From Mailhella massiliensis (lineage in GTDB: Bacteria; Desulfobacterota; Desulfovibrionia; Desulfovibrionales; Desulfovibrionaceae), in assembly GCF_900155525.1 (NCBI RefSeq), contig NZ_LT706952.1, forward strand, positions 459,833 to 523,832: a stretch of DNA of 64,000 nt, read 5' to 3'. Below, one piece after another: positions 62,785-64,000 of the stretch. The stretch's first letter is position 1, and every line of letters begins with the position of its first letter. The position numbers and the translations under genes are program-made. The notes below the pieces were generated by a model. It saw nothing but the letters and a program-made list of their open reading frames with translations, was not told the origin of the DNA and ran no database searches.

Positions 62785-63616
62785 GGTTCAGGACTCATTA
62801 AATATAAAAGATGACAATGGCAGCGAGACAAATGGCCGAAAAGAACGTGTGTGCACAACGGTCATAACGCATGGCTATTCTGCGCCAATCCTTGAGTCGG
62901 CCAAACATGATTTCTATCTTGTGCCGCTGCTTATAAACCTCCTTGTCATAGACCACCGGAGTTTTTCGGCTGTGTCTGCCGGGAATGCACGGCGTGATTC
63001 CTTTACGGGACAAGGCATGACGAAACCAGTCGGCATCATAGCCTCTATCCGCCAGAAGCTCCCCGGCCTGCGGCAGAGTATCAAGCAGGACAGCAGCGCC
63101 TTTGTAATCGCTCACCTGACCGCCGGACAGATGGAAGGCCAACGGTTGACCGAAGGCATTGCAGACAGCGTGGAGTTTTGAATTCAGGCCGCCTTTTGTG
63201 CGTCCGATACATCGGGAAAGGCCCCTTTTTTCAGCAAACTTGCTGCTGTCCTGTGTGCCTTGAGATGTGTGGCATCAATCATCAAGCGTGTTGTGGAGCC
63301 GTTTTGCTCAACAAGCTCCGCAAAAATCCTGTTAAAGACACCCAATCGGCTCCAGCGGATAAAACGATTGTAGAGAGTTTTGTATGGTCCATACTCGCGC
63401 GGAGCATCTTTCCATTGCAGGCCGTGCTTGATGACATAGATAATGCCGCTGACGACACGCCTGTCATCGACTCTCGGAATGCCATGGGAACGAGGAAAGT
63501 AGCGTTTGATACGAGCAATCTGTTCATGAGAAAGATAAAAAAGTTCCTTCATGGCATCCTCCCTATGCCGACAATAAGAACTTTTTACCCTTTTGGCAAT
63601 TAATGAGTCCTGAGCC
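62785..63616. mobile_element. IS5-family insertion sequence (IS427-like), complete
   Basis: An 832-bp element with 17-bp terminal inverted repeats GGTTCAGGACTCATTAA (62785-62801) and its partner at 63600-63616 differing at one base. Both junctions read CTAG across the ends, consistent with a TA target duplication at a YTAR site. Size, ends and a two-frame transposase fit the IS427 group of IS5. Confidence 0.9.
62798..63552 (-). CDS. IS5-family transposase (two frames joined by -1 frameshift)
   Basis: The first frame starts at 63552 (MKELFYLSHEQIARIKRYFP) and by itself ends at 63184 after 122 residues. The second frame runs to 62798. At the A6G4 run (A tract at 63231-63226) a -1 shift joins them through RGLSRCIGRTKGGLNSKLHA, the expected family sequence, giving about 251 residues. 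DDE residues: Asp in LMIDATHLKAH, Asp in LLADRGYDADW and Glu in KIEIMFGRLKDWRRIAMRYD. The arrangement is typical of programmed frameshifting in IS5, so the transposase is probably functional. Confidence 0.88.
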
Positions 63617-63810
63617 TAGCACAGATGTGAAGCTTGTCAATCGGTTCAGGGCGGAAGGTCCTCCCGCCTTTTCCCTGAAGCGGGGACGGGCTCTGCGCGC
63701 TTTTCAGAAACAGGCTCGCGCCGTGTTCCGTACGCTTTTCTCTGTGGACCTGCATGAGGCAAAGGCCGGACTGGTCATGCAGGGAAAAGGTGCAGAACGC
63801 GCGCTAGCAG

Positions 63811-63849
63811 AAAAGAAGCCCCTTTTCCTGCCAGAGGAGAAGGAGCTTC
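63811..63849 (-). terminator. Terminator of panE (minus strand)
   Basis: On the minus strand, stem GAAGCTCCTT / AAGGGGCTTC (one T-G pair) with a 15-base loop, followed by TTTT, a few bases after the panE stop. Confidence 0.72.
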
Positions 63850-63853
63850 TTTT

Positions 63854-64000
63854 TTATTCCGGTTTGTCGTCGTAGGTGCCTTCCACGGCGTGGATGAGGT
63901 CCACGACGAGGGAATTGTAGGGGGTGGGCACGCCGTAAAGCTTGGCCTGTTCCACCACGGCGCCGTTGATCTTGTCGATTTCCGTTTTGCGGCGGTTCTT
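63854..64000 (-). CDS. panE: 2-dehydropantoate 2-reductase, C-terminal fragment
   Basis: The last 48 codons of a gene entering from beyond the right edge, ending at TAA 63854-63856. The residues RKTEIDKINGAVVEQAKLYG followed by VPTPYNSLVVDLIHAVEG match the C-terminal helix of ketopantoate reductases (TEIDxxNG...GxPTPxN). It makes pantoate for coenzyme A. Related ApbA/PanE-like dehydrogenases share this end, so the symbol is likely, not certain. Confidence 0.78.
   Translation of the reverse strand, partial: KNRRKTEIDKINGAVVEQAKLYGVPTPYNSLVVDLIHAVEGTYDDKPE

Overview
This 64-kb window is GC-rich (by eye around 60% G+C) bacterial chromosome. It most resembles an anaerobic Desulfovibrionaceae-type member of the Desulfobacterota (Bilophila, Mailhella or Desulfovibrio relatives). 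That placement is an inference from gene style: an acetate fermentation pair (pta-ackA), an rpsU-dnaG-rpoD operon interrupted by yqeY and mutS2, and many TRAP, TAXI and tripartite tricarboxylate carriers for organic acids. No rRNA or other phylogenetic marker was compared.

Layout. 1-12.7 kb is housekeeping: the 3' part of an EF-G gene, rsmA, an HU gene, a 60-residue membrane peptide, rpsU-yqeY-mutS2-dnaG-rpoD and mnmG. 12.7-13.6 kb holds two tandem copies of one promoter/tRNA-Val/tRNA-Asp/tRNA-Asp/terminator unit. 14.1-21.9 kb holds pta-ackA, dapB, nadE (with a degenerate glutaminase half) and an acyl-CoA ligase. 22.7-23.2 kb is a second tRNA cluster (Gly, Cys, Gly, Gly).

From 23.2 kb on the DNA is accessory and metabolic. 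24.9-32.7 kb is a carboxylate-catabolism island: fused TRAP permease, TAXI receptor, SDR, small monooxygenase-fold protein, LysR regulator, possible iron-sulfur flavoprotein, and two tandem amidohydrolase-like proteins that lack the usual metal ligands. After an AT-rich promoter region come a polar amino-acid ABC transporter (33.5-36.6 kb) and a complete ugpQ-B-A-E-C set for glycerophosphodiester/glycerol-3-phosphate use (37.4-42.6 kb). 43.2-47.9 kb is an SDR-atoE operon behind a consensus sigma-54 promoter, divergent from a PAS/AAA+ sigma-54 activator. 48.3-54.4 kb is a minus-strand operon joining a TRAP transporter to a fumarate-reductase-like flavoprotein and an FeS/FAD electron-input protein, divergent from a Crp/Fnr-type regulator. 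55.9-62.6 kb carries tctBAC, a divergent LysR gene, a signal-less arylsulfotransferase-family protein and an OxlT-like MFS carrier.

The right end contains three stem-loops that look like the end of a decayed IS200/IS605-type element, a structurally complete 832-bp IS5-family insertion with a -1 frameshifted transposase, and the 3' end of panE.

A recurring feature is a perfect GC-rich stem-loop directly after a solute-binding-protein gene in three unrelated transporter operons. No CRISPR array, prophage or recognisable antiphage system was seen. The best candidates for something undescribed are the degenerate amidohydrolase pair and its island, the TRAP/flavoprotein/FeS operon, and the hairpin array beside the IS5 copy.
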